A DNA stretch of 64,000 nucleotides from Tolypeutes matacus (GCA_026826555.1 JAKSZT010054335.1:7746846-7810845), one strand, 5' to 3'; shown: positions 37,391 to 49,200, numbered from the stretch's first letter. Program-made: numbers and translations. Notes: generated from the sequence alone by a model not told the origin.

Positions 37391-38155
37391 TATAATCTCC
37401 CTGTAATCTTTCCAATCTTTGAAAACTTGCTTATAATTTTAACTACTATGAGCAGTACCATGATAGAGATATTTATTCAAATATTTACCAAAAGACATCC
37501 AACCCTTTAGTATGATTGATGAATCTATCCAAGTTAGTTGTATCCATTTTTGTGCCTATTGGAAAAATATAAGAAGAGAAGAGTGCTGGTTGAAATGTAT
37601 TTTAAATTTTTTCTTAACAGCTTTATTGAGACACAATTCACATTCCATACCATACCCTTAAAAATGTACAATCAAATGGCTTTTGGTGTCCTCACTGAAC
37701 TGTACAGCCACCACCATGCTCAATTTTAGAGCTTTCTCTTTACTCTAAAAAGAAGCCCTGCACTGCTCACCTGTCACTCCACCCCCCGTTCTCCCTCGTC
37801 CTAAGCAGCCGCTAACCTCGACTGGCCTGCCCTGGACACGTCGTGTAAGTGGAATCATGCAATGTACAGTTCTTAGGGACTGGCTGCTTTCACTCAGCAT
37901 AATGACTTCAGGTCGGTCCATCTTGTCACATTGTATCCGTACTTCATTCCTTTTTATTGCTGAAGAGTATTCTGTTTCATGGATATCACAGCACCTACTC
38001 ATTTATAAGTTGGTAGAAATTTGGTTGTTTCCACTTTGGGGCTGTAATGAACGACACTGAGGTGAGCGATAGTGTACGAGTTTTCTGGGGACATATGTTT
38101 TCAATTCTCTTGGGTAGATATCAGCGAGTGGAGTTCCTGGATCATACGGTAACTT

Positions 38156-38356
38156 TTTTTTTTTAGGTGGTACCGGGGATTGAACCGGGAACTCGTATAT
38201 GAGAAGCAGGCACTCAACCACTGAGCTACCTCCACTCCCCAATGGGTGTTTCTTTGTTTTCTTGTTTGTTTGTTTTTTAGGAGGTATTGGGGATTGAACC
38301 TGGGACCTCGTACGTGGGAAGCAGGCGCTCAACCACTGAGCTACACCCCCTCCCCT
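38156..38356 (-). mobile_element. Dimeric tRNA-Ala (DAS-type) SINE
   Basis: On the minus strand there are two tRNA-Ala-like heads. One is at about 38279-38356 and the other at about 38164-38241. Each carries a B box of the GGTTCAATCCC type and a GTAGCTCAGTGGTTGAG A-box region. An A-rich linker of about 37 bp joins them, and a T run (the A tail) ends the unit on the left. One TSD pair, CATACGGTAACTT (38143-38155) and CATGTGGTAACTT (38357-38369), encloses both heads. Confidence 0.8.
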
Positions 38357-38649
38357 CATGTGGTAACTTCTTGTCTAATCATTTGAGGAACTGCCAGACT
38401 GTTTTCCAAAGCAGCTTCAGCATTTTGCATTCCCACCAGCAATGTATGAGGGCTCAGATTTCTCCACAACCTTGCCAATACTTGTTATTTTCTGTGTTTT
38501 TTTAAATTTGCATTTCCCTAATGACTAGTGACGGTGACCACATTTTCATGTGCTTAGTGGCCATTTGTGTATCTTCTTTGGAGAAATGCCTCTTCAGATC
38601 CTTTGCCCATTTATGTGTCTTTTTTTTTTTTTTTTGAGTAGTAAGAGTT

Positions 38650-39178
38650 TGCTTTAGTTTGCAAGCTGCTGAAAGCAATATAAAAGAAATGGGCTGGTTT
38701 TACAATGGGGATTTATTAGCCTGTAAGCTTACCGCTCTGAGGCCATGAAAATGCCCACATCAAGCCTTTGTCAGGCGGTGCTTTTCTCCCAAGATCTGCT
38801 GTTGAGACCCTGGACTCGTCTCTCACATGGCGAAGGCACCTACACGGGGCATCTGCTGGGCTTCCCTCCTGCTCTAGCTTCCTTGCCTTCAGCTCCCTGC
38901 TCCGTGGCTTTCTCTCTACTTCTACCATCTGTTGATCTCAGCTTTCTCTCTCAGCTTCCAGGGGTCTCTCTCTAAGCTCCTGAGTCTTTTCTCTCTTTCT
39001 CTCTGTATTTATCCTGTTTATAAAGGATTCCAGTAAAAGGATGAAGCTCCACCCTGGGCCAGGCCTTACTGAAGTAATCTAATCAAAAGGTCCCACTACC
39101 TGAGGTTCACACCCACAGGAATGGATTAGCTCTGGGGACGTGATCTTTTCTGGGGTTCATAAAAGCCTCAAACTACCA
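38650..39178 (-). mobile_element. Solo LTR, 529 bp, TG...CA with TSD GAGTT
   Basis: Read on the minus strand, the element begins TGGTAGTTTGAGGC and ends AAACTAAAGCA. The 5-bp duplication GAGTT (plus strand, 38645-38649 and 39179-39183) flanks it exactly. A polyadenylation signal lies near its 3' end (complement of TTTATT at 38712-38717). There is no internal viral sequence, so it is a solo LTR left by recombination. A 5-bp TSD fits the ERVL/MaLR class. Confidence 0.8.
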
Positions 39179-39514
39179 GAGTTCATTATATATTCTGGGT
39201 ACAAGCCCCTTATCAAATATTTGATTTGCAAAAGTTCTCTCCCATTCTTTGCATGGCCTTTTCACTTCCTTGATGGCGTCTGAAGTACAAGATTTTAAAA
39301 TTTTATGATGTCCAGTTTCTCTCTTTTTACTTTTTTTGCCTGTGCTGTTTTCTTCCAAGAGTTTTAAGATATCAGCTCTTACATTTAGGTCTTTGATCCA
39401 TTCAGAGTTTTTGAATACGCATATTACGTGAGGTAGGAGCCTAGCTTCATTCTTTGCATGTGGATAGCGGTAGCCATACATTTTCACCTGCTTGAATCTT
39501 TGCTGATTTTACCA

Positions 39515-40645
39515 GTAAAAACGATATTTTGGTGTAGTTTTATTTGTACTTTGGTTGCTAAGATGAGCATTCATATTTTAAAGGTGAAAACAAATGTTGA
39601 CTGATATTGCTGATATTCAATAATGGATTGCTAGGCTAAACTTATGAGGAAAGAATTCCTTCACGTAGTGGGTAGGGAGAATTTGGACTAGGTGATCCTA
39701 AAGAATCTTCCTCTGGAAATAGCTCGGTACGAAATGAACAGTGAAACTGTCTGCCGCATCTCATATTTGCTAGAGGAAAAATAAAAGCAGAGCGCAAAGC
39801 AAATGAGCTACTCATACCTACACCCCATGTCATTTCACCGTTCTATCCTCCTCAGCGTCTGTTTCCCGATTTCTGACTGTGTGCCAGGCACTGTGCTCTG
39901 GGCTACAGCAGTGAACCCCAGGAACTCACATCCAACAGGGAGATGACAAAGGAACAGGCGTTTTCGGGGCAGTTTGAAGCACGCTCTGAAGGAGAGACCC
40001 TACTAGGCCTGCTTAGCAGGTCAGGGAAATTTTCTAAAAAGGTGGGAGCTGTGCCGGTGAAGACCCTGGGAAGGGCGGCCGCTTCAGGGAGTCCCTGTGG
40101 TCTTGGGGAGCTGCGTGCTGAATTCGACATCAACAGCTGTTTCCTTCCAGCACCTCGGAGCTGTTATTCCTTGGTCTTTTGGATTCCGTTTCTGGTGAGA
40201 GACCCACTACCAGTCTCGTTTTTGCTTTTAAAAGTTCTATAGATTTTTAAATCTTTGTCTTCAGCCATTTAATTCTGATGCCCTCGGCTGGCTGCTTTGT
40301 ATTTATCCTGCTTGGTTTTGGAATGGTCTGGACTCTGCTGCGTAACATTTCTGGGCAGGTTTGTGGCATTCTCTATAAATCGCTCTTCATCGCCCCTTCC
40401 TTCCCCTGGCACGCCGTCAGACATGCTGTGGATCTATGCCCTGCTCGCCCTTTTGTGCTCTATCTGTTTTCTCCCTCATTTGGTTCTTTCTCAAATTAGT
40501 TACATCCTTTTTATTTCTCCCATTCTTTGCCAAAGTTCTCGATCTTATATTTTATCTCTTTAACCATTTTAAGCATAATTATTTTAAGACCTGGGCCTAA
40601 AACTTTGAATTCAGGATCCTAAGTAGATCTGTTTCTAATGACTGT
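39515..40645. other. Unique DNA with a short L2-like piece
   Basis: About 39865-39960 has the L2 3' landmark 'tgtgccaggcactgtgctctggg'. The rest is not recognised. No gene. Confidence 0.45.
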
Positions 40646-40649
40646 TTTT

Positions 40650-40837
40650 TTTTTTTTTTTTTTTTTAAGATTTTATTTATTTATTCATTTATCCCCCCCT
40701 TGCTGCTTGTGCTCGCCGTGTCAGCCAACCGTGCCGCGCGGGCAGGCTCGCCTTCACCAGGAGGCCCGGGGAACCGAACCCGGGGCCTCCCATATGGTAA
40801 ACGGGAGCCCCACTGATTGAGCCACAGCCACTTCCCA
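40650..40837 (-). mobile_element. DAS-type SINE, antisense
   Basis: A T tract (the A tail), then the complement of a tRNA-like head with a B box (the reverse complement of GAACCGAACCC at about 40770). It is enclosed by a 16-bp TSD, TCTAATGACTGTTTTT, at 40634-40649 and 40838-40853. Confidence 0.9.
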
Positions 40838-40854
40838 TCTAATGACTGTTTTTA

Positions 40855-41500
40855 TGTTCTGTTATTTTTATTTGTATGTTCTTGTTTCCTCACAGGCGTG
40901 TAGGATATGGCATTTGGTATAAAAATGAGAGACCTACGATGCCCCTAGAGAGGTTTCATATTTATTTTCTTCCCCAGGCATCTAGCACCAGAAATATAGG
41001 AACAACCTGACCTGATTTCAAAGACTGAGATCATCGAAATCCAGCCTTTAATCCCTAAAAGACCTCCCTGTGCTTGCTCCGACGCTGGAGCCCTGGAGGA
41101 TGCAGCCTTCGCCAGCTTCCGCGCGGTGGCCTGCGGCTTCTCCGTCCCTCCTGGAACAGGTCAATGGCCCCACGAGAAAAGCAGCCCCAGAATGAATCTC
41201 AGTTTATGGGTTTCTTCCTTCTCCTAGATACTGGTCTTTTTTTTTTTTTTACTGCTATTTAGCTCTCTGGTGCTCTAAGCAAATTAAAAAATATCTTCTG
41301 ATCAACTTTAATGATTTTCCTCAGTGGTGGAGAAAGTATGACTGGAAATAGAAATCCAATATTTGAAGTTTAAATCTGAAGTGACCACAGTCCATCCAAG
41401 ATCCAAGGTAAGACGTCCAGGATAGATAATGGTTTAGAAGTCAGGGGGCAGATATGAGCAGAAAATGAAATTGGGGGTATAATGGATTATTTCAACTAAA
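40855..41500. other. Unique DNA, no gene seen
   Basis: No repeat family or exon recognised. Confidence 0.4.
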
Positions 41501-41506
41501 TATATT

Positions 41507-41743
41507 CCTATTATCTATCTATCATCTATCATCTATCACCTATCTATTATCATCTATTTATCATTATTATTAATTTATCATCATCCATCATCTATCATCT
41601 ATCACCTATCTATTATCATCTATTTATCATTATTAGTAATCTATCATCATCCNNNNNNNNNNCTATCTATTATCATCTATTTATCATTATTAGTAATCTA
41701 TCATCATCCATCATCTGTCTATCAGCATTATCTATCATCTATC

Positions 41744-41802
<59 letters not shown>

Positions 41803-41806
41803 ATGT
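41507..41806. repeat. (TCTA)n/(TATC)n microsatellite with a 10-N gap
   Basis: An interrupted tetranucleotide repeat, pure at about 41738-41801. The Ns at 41653-41662 are flanked by identical 47-bp blocks (41606-41652 and 41663-41709), so the gap is probably an unmerged contig overlap. Confidence 0.9.
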
Positions 41807-41809
41807 CTA

Positions 41810-43210
41810 TATCCATCTAGCTAGGTGGAGAGGCTGGGGGGAGGGTGCTAATCAATCAAGACAGACCAGGGTTTGGGCGGGACAGAAGAGAGCATCTGGG
41901 CCTCAGCTCAGAGCTCCTACTTCCTAACCTGGCCTGAGCCAAACGGAGCCGTTGCTTGGAGACATGACTGGAGTGAGGTCCCTGGGTGGGTTTAATCAGC
42001 AAAGGGGTCCTGATAGAGGTATTTCGAGGGCACCCTCCTCTGCACGCCTACTCCCAGAGACAGAAGGAAGGCCCCCTCCCCTCCCCAGATGGGCCCCTCC
42101 TATACTGTTCGTCTCAAGGGGTACGAGGAGGAATAAGAGAAGAGCTTTGTCCAGGGGCAGGGGTGGGGCGCACAGGCAGAGCAGCCCGGGGCGGCTGCTC
42201 CTGGGGGCAGCCAGGTTGCTGAGAGGTTGGTTGCAACTTTCAGAGGAGGTCGACTCACCATCTCCACTGCCTCCATGTCCTGTCCTCACTGGCTGCAGCT
42301 GCGAGTCCTCAGCAGGACTGTGACTGAGGAATGTGCTCCCCTAACTGGCCGCCTGCCGCCACCTCCCCTTGGACAATCCCCACTGGATCCTTGGAGCCAG
42401 GACAAGCTGTTCCGACTCGTGGGCGGAGGGGAGGAGAAGCAAGCCCAGAGGAGACCCCCTGTCCTCTCAGGGAGTGGGGCGAACAGTGCAGACAAGGGAT
42501 CCTCGAGATGCGGGGCCTCCTTGTGAAAGTCCTTCTTTGTGGGGCAGGATAGAAGGCCTCAGGACCCTGTGAGGGAGGAGGAGTACATTGGCCATGGCTT
42601 GGGATCCAGGCAACTCCCCCCTGGCAAAGATTCTGCGCCCTGTGCTCCAAAGGCCCTAGTGGAGAGCACACGTCCCTGTTTGTGTTGCCGCCATCCTCTC
42701 TGAGTGCACATGCACAGAGCTGGAGAGTATGGAGAGGAGAGGCGGCTTCCCAGGTTAGGCTGCAGCACCAAGCACGTCTGCACAGCCAGTGGGGATGGGC
42801 CTCCGGGGGTGACCTCACCCCGGCCCTCCATGGGCCTCCATCCACGGAAGTTCTCCACTTGCATGTGAGACCCCAGAAACCACCCTTGCAGTGCTTCAGC
42901 TCCTTTGTTCTAAACTGTCATTATTTGACACAGCAATCCTATTTCTAGAAAACTTTTCCAAAAACACACTGCAAAAATTTGAAATGACCTAGTAGCAGTA
43001 GTATTGGTAGTAAAATCATTAACTCAGGTTAGTATTACTACTGACCTTGTGTGCAAAGTTCCAGGTACATTCGAGGTGTTCAAGAAACAGCAGCTATTAC
43101 CATTGCGAGCCAAGATTAGGGAATAAGAATGTTTTGGCAGCAGGCTACTCGGAAGTGGAGGCAGGACAAAAGCTTGCAAACTGTTCCTCCTTCCCTCAAC
43201 CTGGAATGTC
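41810..43210. other. GC-rich unique DNA, no gene supported
   Basis: Several overlapping frames up to 178 codons (minus, 42309-42845) have no domains and low-complexity composition. About 42905-42990 looks like an L1 scrap. I see no convincing exon. Confidence 0.4.
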
Positions 43211-43213
43211 CTT

Positions 43214-44514
43214 GGAACGCCCTTTCTGACACTGCCTGGCAGCCTCCACTATGGCTTTAAACAAACTGATTTCTCCTTCCCTGCACCAGCAATTCCCCCA
43301 GGCTCTGTTGACAGAGCAAAGCGCTCGCTCTGCTTCTTCCCAGCTCTGCGTCAGCAGGTGCCTTCCTTTGGGGAGAAAGCAACGCTGGAATCCTGCAGGA
43401 TCTCTGCATGTCACCTGCCCATTCCTGGCTGAGGCGAGCAAATCAGAATCGTGCAAGTTGGGGGATAGCTGGGAGTCGAGGTCAGGCCCTGGGGAGATTC
43501 GTAGGCTCTTTACTTCATGCTAAAGAAAAGGAGTCTCATTTATAATTTCCCTACCCATGGCTCTTCTGCCCCTTTTATTTGAGCCTATAATTAGCACTAT
43601 CCCTGTTAAATCTGTGTCCCAGAGACTTCAATCTTCGGTCTGTTCACATGCTGGCGAGCCCTGAATCTCAGCAGAGCTGCAGCCAGCACCCACTCTCCTG
43701 TTGATTGGACTTGTCCACGATGACGAGCAAAAAAGATGATGATGGACAATGCCCATCCCCCCAAAAACAGAGAGTATCTGTCCTGCAAGCAGGACAGCTC
43801 CATCCATCCGCCCCATGGGATCTAAGCCCCCTCTCAGTCTAAAGTGGAGTGGGCATCACCATCCCAAAATCCTTGATGGAGGAACAGACATAAGGGGGGA
43901 ATGCAAATATGGACTAAAGTAGACTTATTATTACTCTAGTAATGATGTAGAGGCAGTGGTCACCAGAGGTTCTGAGGGTGGGGGGAGACGGAAGAATAGG
44001 TGCAACATGGGGCATTCGGGGGACATTGGAATTGTCCCACATGACATTGCAATGGTGGGTACAGGCCATTATACATTCTGTCAAAACCTATAAAATTGTG
44101 CAGGACAAAGTGTAAATCACGATGTAACTATAGACCATGGCTAGTGGCAATGCCTCAGTCTGTGCTCATCAATTGTAGCAAAAGTACCACACTAATGAAG
44201 GATGTCGTTGACGGGGAAAATGTGGGGGCTGGGTATATGGGAATCCCCCTATATTTTCAAGGTAACATTTATGTAATCTAAAGTGTCTTTCAAAATAAAA
44301 TTTTTTTGAAAAAAGAGAAAAACAAAGGAGTCATATGAAACCCAGAGCTCTGGCTCACTCTTCTTCGCCCTGGGGGCTTGTGCTGGTTCCCACTGGCTCT
44401 GCTTGGTGGGGACAGCTCTGGCCAAGACGACCCCCGGGGGGCTAGATGCTGCCTCCTTCAGCCCTGGTGACGCAGCCGGAGCCCGGACACGTGGGCGGTG
44501 GCAGCAGGGCCCAG
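43214..44514 (+). repeat. Inverted duplication, left arm (L1-occupied)
   Basis: About 515 bp of single-copy-looking sequence, split into 43214-43535 and 44333-44514, matches 57072-57589 in reverse orientation. I count four substitutions over the first about 310 bp, and the remainder differs mainly by a 14-bp segment missing here near 44415. The arm is split by the L1 in the next entry. Boundaries end abruptly in both arms, as for a duplication. Confidence 0.85.
43536..44318 (+). mobile_element. Xenarthran L1 3' UTR inserted in the left arm
   Basis: A 5'-truncated L1 starting at the same 3' UTR point as about 14360 and ending in an A-rich tail. It is flanked by AAAGAAAAGGAGTC (43522-43535) and AAAACAAAGGAGTC (44319-44332), which share the last nine bases exactly. 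The right arm (57268-57281) holds the undisturbed target, one base different from the left TSD. The complement of the nick region reads TTCTTT/AG, like an L1 endonuclease site. Confidence 0.9.
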
Positions 44515-44714
44515 GCACGGTGAGAGGACAAACTGGTCCATCGAGTGACGCTCCGCCAGGAGGGATGGGAGAGGGGCCACCTCCAGCATCCCAGAGACCC
44601 CGAACCTTCCTCCCCCAGACCCTCCACTGTCAGCGGCCCCCGGGCAGACTCCTGTGGCAACGCTTCATCTCCCTGAGACAGGGAGGGAGGCGGAATTAGC
44701 AACGAGGGTGAACA
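44515..44714. other. Short unique stretch
   Basis: No gene and no repeat recognised. Confidence 0.4.
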
Positions 44715-45774
44715 CTTTAATTTCTTTGTTGGGCATTTGTTTCTGTTCTTTTCTGAGATACCTGTCCAAATCTCTGCCAGTTTTTCCTTGGGTTGTCTGT
44801 CTTCTCCTTCTTGGTTTATATATGCTGGATCTGAGCAGGTTGTTAGTTCTGTGTTACAAAAATCTTCTCCCACTCTGTGACTTGACTTTTTTAATGCTGT
44901 CTTTTGGTGAACAGAAGTTTTCAATTTTAATGTAGTGTAATTCATCAATCTACACATTATGACTATCTCTTTTAATACTCTATTTAAGGGGTCCTTCCCT
45001 TCTCAGAGATCACAAAGCTGGTCTCTTATTGTCTAAAACTTGATTGAGTCATATTTCACAATTAGATCTACAGTTTCTTCTGAAGTTTACTTTTAGGTGC
45101 AGTATGAAGTGGATTCCAAGCTTCATACTGTCCAGTTCAATTGTTTTAAAAGATTATAACACCCTGCACTGTTCTGCAGTGGCTCCTTTGTCATAAATCA
45201 AGTTGCTGCCTAATGTAGGTTTGTTTCTGGGCTAATAATTTTGTTCCATTGGTCTATTTGTCCATTTTTGTGTGAACAATTCATTGCATTAGTTTCATAA
45301 TAAATGTTGATAACCTGTGTAGCAGTTTCCAACTTGCTTAATTATTCAAGACTGTCTTGTCTATTTTTGGTCCTTTGTATTTCCATATGTTTTAGAATCA
45401 CCTTAGCCATTTTTAGGGTTTTTATTGGAATTGCTTTGCATTTATAGACCAGCTTTAGGAAAATTGGTATTTTACAGTATTGATGATCTCAGTCCACGAA
45501 CATGGCTTATCGCCTTCTTTCTTTAGCACTTCTTTATCTCAATAATAAAGTATTGTTTCTCACATCTTGCTCATCTTTGCTAGAATATTTGCTATCTATT
45601 TTATATTTTTATGTCATCAGTAATGGTTTCTGAGATAGAGAAAAACAGTTGATTTTTATTAATGTCTATTAATTTTAATTAATTGATTTATATATAGTTA
45701 TATATTAATTTTTGGTAATATGATTCTATTAATCAGCTTAATTAACTAGTAAAGTTTATTCATAAGCCTGTCAA

Positions 45775-46331
45775 CCTGCCATGGCGTTTTCCTGTGTCGG
45801 TTTGGCTGAACTTCAGCCGCGGTGCAGACCCTGATCCAGTGCTCAGAAGGGATTTCGCAGACGTGATCCGCGCCCCTGGCCAGCTGACTTGAGTAATCAA
45901 GAGGTCTTTCCGGGAGGCCTGATCTCGAGAGAGCCTTAAAGGGTGGACTGGGGTCCTCCCTGTTTGCCTCAGAAGAAACCAGCTGCCATGAGATCTGCAG
46001 CTGCGAGGTGAATTCTGCCACGCAGGCGAGGCCCCGCCCCGTGGGTGCCTGGGCTGCAGCCTCGGGGGAGCCCTGGGCAGGGGCCCAGCTAGGGGGCCGG
46101 CCTGCCCACCCACAGACGTGCAGAGTGACGTGGTGAGAGCCTCAGTACAGTGCAGTCCATGGGGCACCTGGTGCACGCTGTGACAGGGTCCACGACAGAC
46201 GTAACTGGTAGTGTGTAATTGTGACTATGTTATTTATAAGACAATTGTGGTAATAAAGTTACTATTTATAGAGTGTGCTGTTTAAGCTGCTACTTTTGTG
46301 GCAATTTGTAAGGCAGTAGAAAACTAACACA
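45775..46331 (+). mobile_element. LTR-like insertion in L1
   Basis: GC-rich body with an AATAAA at 46252-46257 and an end ('ttttgtggcaatttgtaagg ... aacaca') typical of MaLR/ERVL 3' LTR ends. The right end is sharp at 46331. The left end and the TSD are not clear. Confidence 0.5.
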
Positions 46332-46770
46332 GTGTTTGTGTTCCTAGAGTCTTAAGACTTTTTATATGAACAATTCTACTGCTCATGAATAATGTCAGTC
46401 TTACTCAGAGCCAACCTCCACAGCTTTACTTCTTTTTCTTGCACTGAGGGTCTGCCTAGGACCTCCAAAACAGCGCTGAGTGGAAGCAGTGGTAGTGGGC
46501 GTCCTTGTCTCGTTTCTGCGCTCAGGGAGAAAGCTTTCCCTACTTGACCTTGGAGGGTTTTGTAGATACCGCTTTTCAGATTAAAGAACATTCTTCCAAG
46601 TCCTAGTTTTTACAAACTGTATTAAGACTTTCTGTGTCTATTGAAATGGTCACACGATTTTTCTGCTTTATTCTGTTAATGTGGAGGGTTTCAGTGTTCA
46701 TTTTTCAAATGTTAAATTGACCCTACATTCCTAGAATAAAACCACTTTGGCTAATGTAGGTTGTCCTTTT

Positions 46771-47106
46771 TTTAAAAAGATTTATTTATTTTTAAGTTCT
46801 CCCCCCCACCGCCCGATGATTCTCTCGTCTCTCTGCTCGTTGTCTGCTCGCCGTCTCCAGGAGGCACCAGGAACCAAACCCAGGACCTCCCACATGGGAG
46901 GCGAGTGCCCAACAGCCTGAGCCACATGCGCTCCCCATGGGCTGCGGCGTCTGCTGGCTTGTGGCATCTGCTCACTTAGGTGGGTGTCTGCTCGTTGTGG
47001 TGGGTGCGGGCATCTGCTCCTCTTCTTTAGGAGGCACCGGGACCCGAACCCGGGACCTCCCATGTGGTAGGCAGGCGCCCAACTGGTTGAGCCACATCTG
47101 CTTCCC
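46771..47106 (-). mobile_element. Dimeric DAS-type SINE with one TSD pair
   Basis: On the minus strand two tRNA-like heads, each with a B box and a GGAGGTCC-type stretch, are joined by an A/C-rich linker. The A tail (a T run here) is at the left end. TAGGTTGTCCTTTT (46757-46770) and TAGGTTGCCCTTTT (47107-47120) form a 14-bp TSD with one mismatch, enclosing both heads. Confidence 0.8.
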
Positions 47107-47360
47107 TAGGTTGCCCTTTTGAAATGTTGCTTGATTCCGTTTCCTGATATTTAGGGGATTTGCATGTCTATTCAAGAATGAGATTTACCTGTAAGTTTTC
47201 TTTCTTGCCATACCCATGTCAGATTTTGGTGTGTCGATTACGCTGGCCTCGTAAAGTGTGTCGGGCTCATATCCCTCAACCGCCGCTGTCCCAGCATCTG
47301 GCCCAGTCGTTCTTCACTGCCTTGCTAGCTCTTCTGTGCCTTCATGAGTTTTTTCTTAAT

Positions 47361-48790
47361 CCATCCAAGTGTCCAGTCGTCTTCAGATGGGAAGAGGGAG
47401 TGATCCAAATGGCCTAGACCCCCGTGATCAGAAATGCCAATCTTTTCATTTTATTTCGTTCCTTAAACGAGTACTGATTTGGCCTGTCCTGGGTACTCGC
47501 CCCAGTGAGCTCTGGGAAGGCGTTCAAGGACCATCAGTTGCAGGGCGGTGTGGCAAGCGTCCTTAGGAAGGTGCCTTGTGGCTGCAGAGAAGCTGCTCGT
47601 AGCAGTTTGGAGGAGCAGAAGCAAGAGGAGGGGACAGTGTGCCAAGCCTGGAGGGGCAGAAGCTGAGCAGGTGGAGGAGAGGCGGGTGCTGGCTCTGAAG
47701 CACGTGGCCGCTGGCATTTGCAGGTGGACTTGATCCTGAAGGTAAAAGGAGCCCACGGGGGGCCCCAGCAGCAAGTGGCCTCACGTGGCATTTATACATT
47801 AGACGGATCATTCCGTTGTGGTATGGAGAACGGATTGGGATAGGGAGAGGGCCAGAGGTGAGAGAATTTTTGGAAGGTTGTCTTAGCAATGAGGCAAGAC
47901 CTCGGGTAATTTTGGTGAGGTTAGATTGAAATGGGTTGTGTCACGAGGAACTTAAGAAGCAGAAATGGACAGAAAGTAGGGGAAGAAGGGGAGAAAGAGA
48001 GGAGCTTAAGGAGTCCAGCATTCGTGGTTCAGACAAGAGGACAGAGAGAGGGAAACAAAGCCAACCCCATTCTTTCTCTTATAGGAAGTGACTTTTGCAA
48101 GAGAGACTAGCCCAAGCTAAAAATAAACCGTGTGCACGATGGGCCTTTATATGCGCACGGGGCTGGGTAGCTGCCACATCTGCTCCCCCAGAGATCATCC
48201 TGCCCTCTGAACCCAGAGCCCCACACACGAACAGGTTCTGTTTAAACCCCAAACACACCGAGCGCTCCCCCTGCTCCTGGCAGGTCCCTGCTGTCAGCCT
48301 TGCCATCTGGCGGACACCCCAACGCTGCCGCCAAACCTGGCTGCCAGCCTGGCCCTGGGTTGACTGGCTGAAGCTCAATTTGCCATCAACAAATAGCCTG
48401 TGATTAACGCATCCAATTCTCTACTGATCAAGCAATAATATTTTGACTGAATAACAATTCACTGAAAACTCTCAGGCAAAAGACATTGGAGTAAGACACC
48501 AGCTCTTTGGCTTCCCACAAGCGGCAGAGTGGGTGCCGGTAATCTAAGCACCTTTCAAAAAAATATATATATATATAAAATAACATTATGTAAGCAAATG
48601 CACATATATGCATATATATTTTAGAAATATTGGTATGTATTGTGAAAATTTTGATTTTTACCCACAAAAATGAATAAATAAATAAAATATATACGGGTGG
48701 TTTAACATTCCAAATAAAAAACAAAAACAACAACAACAAAAACAAACCCTTAATTCAGCAACTTGCTGTTTTGTGAAACAGGTTTGGGGG
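47361..48790. other. Unique DNA, no gene seen
   Basis: No exon or named repeat. A (TA)n run lies at about 48565-48582. Confidence 0.4.
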
Positions 48791-48794
48791 ACTC

Positions 48795-48995
48795 ATCTTC
48801 AGGGAACTGACCTTCTTTCCACCACTTAGTCTTTCTGAGTCAGTTTCCCCGTCTGTGAAAGGAAGATAATAACCCTGCAGTGTAGGGGTGTTGTGAGGAT
48901 CACATCAAATAGTGACTAAAAGTCACCAAGAACTGGGCCTAGCACGCAGAAGCTGATGAGCAGATGAGAGCTGATTGCATTAGCTCAATAAAGTG
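48795..48995 (+). mobile_element. MIR SINE
   Basis: Near-complete MIR core in sense: 'ccgtctgtgaaaggaagataat', then 'ggtgttgtgaggatcacatc', then 'ctgggcctagcac'. Ancient and inactive. Confidence 0.8.
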
Positions 48996-49079
48996 TTTTT
49001 GCATCCGTGGAAGGAAAACCTGATGGTCAAATAATGTCGGTCAATGGAGGAGGGTTTTCTATTGTGTGCCGGACATTTC

Positions 49080-49200
49080 CATAAATTCCTGATTCAATCC
49101 TCACGCCACTGCTGTAAAGTAGCCAGTAGTACCCCTGCTTGCAGGGGAAGGGTGTGAGGTTTGTAGAGGCGAAGCACCTGTTCACGGCAGTGGTGGATCC
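49080..49200 (-). mobile_element. MIR SINE fragment, antisense
   Basis: Antisense MIR text with the 'tcaatcctcacgccactgc' run and 'tttgtagaggcgaagcacctg'. Confidence 0.6.

Larger units (their letters stand above)
37613..39510 (-). mobile_element. L1 3' end to ORF2, antisense, with two insertions
   Basis: Starts with AACAGCTTTATTGAGAC and runs into ORF2 on the complement, ending about 39510. It is interrupted at 38156-38356 by a SINE dimer and at 38650-39178 by a solo LTR. The L1 reads continuously when both are taken out, which orders the events: L1 first, then the SINE dimer and the LTR. Confidence 0.8.
44715..47360 (-). mobile_element. Old L1 ORF2, antisense, with LTR and SINE insertions
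   Basis: Antisense ORF2 text from about 44715 to 45680 ('ttccattggtctatttgtcc', then 'ttggaattgctttgcattta'), continuing at 46345-46756 and 47121-47360. It is interrupted at about 45775-46331 by an LTR and at 46771-47106 by a SINE dimer. No frame is intact. Confidence 0.75.

Noticed and set aside
38156..38356. True tRNA-Ala genes
   Set aside because: The heads lie in A-tailed units with target-site duplications and have altered stems, so they are SINEs rather than functional tRNA genes.
41507..41806. A CRISPR array or spaced repeat system
   Set aside because: It is a tetranucleotide microsatellite in eukaryotic DNA with no spacers.
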